A stretch of 7,092 nucleotides of DNA from NCBI GenBank assembly GCA_002346525.1, contig DDZY01000229.1:1-7092 (forward strand), written 5' to 3'. Within the stretch, counting starts at the first letter, position 1; every line of letters starts with the position of its first letter. Below the pieces are notes generated by a model. It had not been told where the DNA came from. It saw only the letters and a program-made list of their open reading frames with translations, and did not search any database. This DNA is from Proteobacteria bacterium UBA2996. Its GTDB lineage: Bacteria; Pseudomonadota; Gammaproteobacteria; Arenicellales; UBA868. This document shows, in pieces, positions 6,769 through 7,092 of the stretch. The translations under genes were made by a program, and so were the position numbers.

Positions 6769-7092
6769 TTAATCATTCACAGCAATCGCCGGCATATCGT
6801 TGGTGTGGCAATGAACGCCGCCGCCGGCCGCCCAGGATTCGATCATGTCGATCACATAGACCTCGCGGCCGGGGAAGTAGCTCTCTAGCCTGGCTTTTGC
6901 GGCACTGTCTGCCTTTTGGTTCCCAAAACCAGTCGTTATCACGTAGCCGTTACCGATCAGCCAGTTAAGGTAATTCGTATCGTATGCCTCACCACGATAC
7001 TCTACAGAAGTCGCGATAGGATCTCGAATCACATCAAACCCCGCTGCCGCAATGGCACTGGCGGCAGCATCGAAAACTTTTCGGGTTGGGTG
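6769..7092 (-). CDS. Agmatine/peptidylarginine deiminase-family protein, C-terminal part (5' end outside window)
   Basis: The frame is open to the right edge, so only the last 107 residues are visible; the GTG at 7032 is an internal Val codon and not a start. The sequence NYLNWLIGNGYVITTGFGNQKAD, then LESYFPGREVYVID, then AAGGGVHCHTNDMPAI is the characteristic C-terminus of the PAD_porph (agmatine deiminase) family in the guanidino-group-modifying superfamily. The Cys of GGGVHC (codon at 6808-6810) corresponds to the catalytic nucleophile that attacks the guanidinium carbon. Characterised relatives turn agmatine into N-carbamoylputrescine or citrullinate arginine. The substrate specificity cannot be assigned from this fragment. 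It is the first visible gene of the minus-strand cluster and ends with TAA at 6769, just upstream of the aminotransferase, which suggests linked function. Confidence 0.82.
   Translation of the reverse strand, partial: HPTRKVFDAAASAIAAAGFDVIRDPIATSVEYRGEAYDTNYLNWLIGNGYVITTGFGNQKADSAAKARLESYFPGREVYVIDMIESWAAGGGVHCHTNDMPAIAVND

Noticed and set aside
5509..6888. Plus-strand open frames opposite the aminotransferase and deiminase
   Set aside because: Their composition is that of reverse-complement shadows, without motifs, and the minus-strand genes are unambiguous.
6769..7032. A complete 87-residue small protein starting at the GTG at 7032
   Set aside because: The frame stays open to the window edge and the sequence is the C-terminus of a much longer deiminase family, so it is a fragment of a gene cut by the edge.

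Overview
This window carries parts of two convergent gene clusters that look chromosomal and gammaproteobacterial. The protein that best supports this is a close relative of E. coli endonuclease VIII (Nei), a glycosylase most typical of Gammaproteobacteria and Actinobacteria. Moderate GC content and strong AAGGAGG-type ribosome binding sites agree, and a marine or halophilic genus is plausible, but the sequence does not fix the genus.

Plus strand, 1-4517: an amino-acid-type (polar amino acid transporter family) ABC importer in the order permease, periplasmic binding protein, second permease, ATPase. A zinc-dependent deacylase of the DoeB/EutE (succinylglutamate desuccinylase/aspartoacylase) family follows 21 nt after the ATPase. 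The first permease is cut by the left edge. Two hairpins flank the binding-protein gene, one terminator-like upstream and one perfect 13-bp stem downstream, and both probably tune its expression relative to the membrane genes.

Minus strand, 7092-4546: the C-terminal part of an agmatine/peptidylarginine deiminase-family enzyme (cut by the right edge), then a class III PLP aminotransferase, then nei. Spacing is tight (about 30 nt or less, then 51 nt), so the three may be co-transcribed. The two clusters meet tail to tail across a 28-bp gap at 4518-4545.

Together the importer, deacylase, aminotransferase and deiminase resemble a catabolic route for an N-acylated diamino or guanidino/amidino acid. 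The deacylase and aminotransferase are the types used in ectoine degradation (DoeB, DoeD). The ectoine hydrolase and the other ectoine marker genes are absent here, and a deiminase-family enzyme is present instead. The binding protein keeps the Arg that holds the ligand's alpha-carboxylate but has Ser where most family members have the Asp that holds the alpha-amino group, which fits a ligand with a blocked or missing alpha-amine. The substrate remains an inference. No RNA genes, mobile elements or CRISPR arrays were seen, and no gene-free stretch exceeds about 100 bases.
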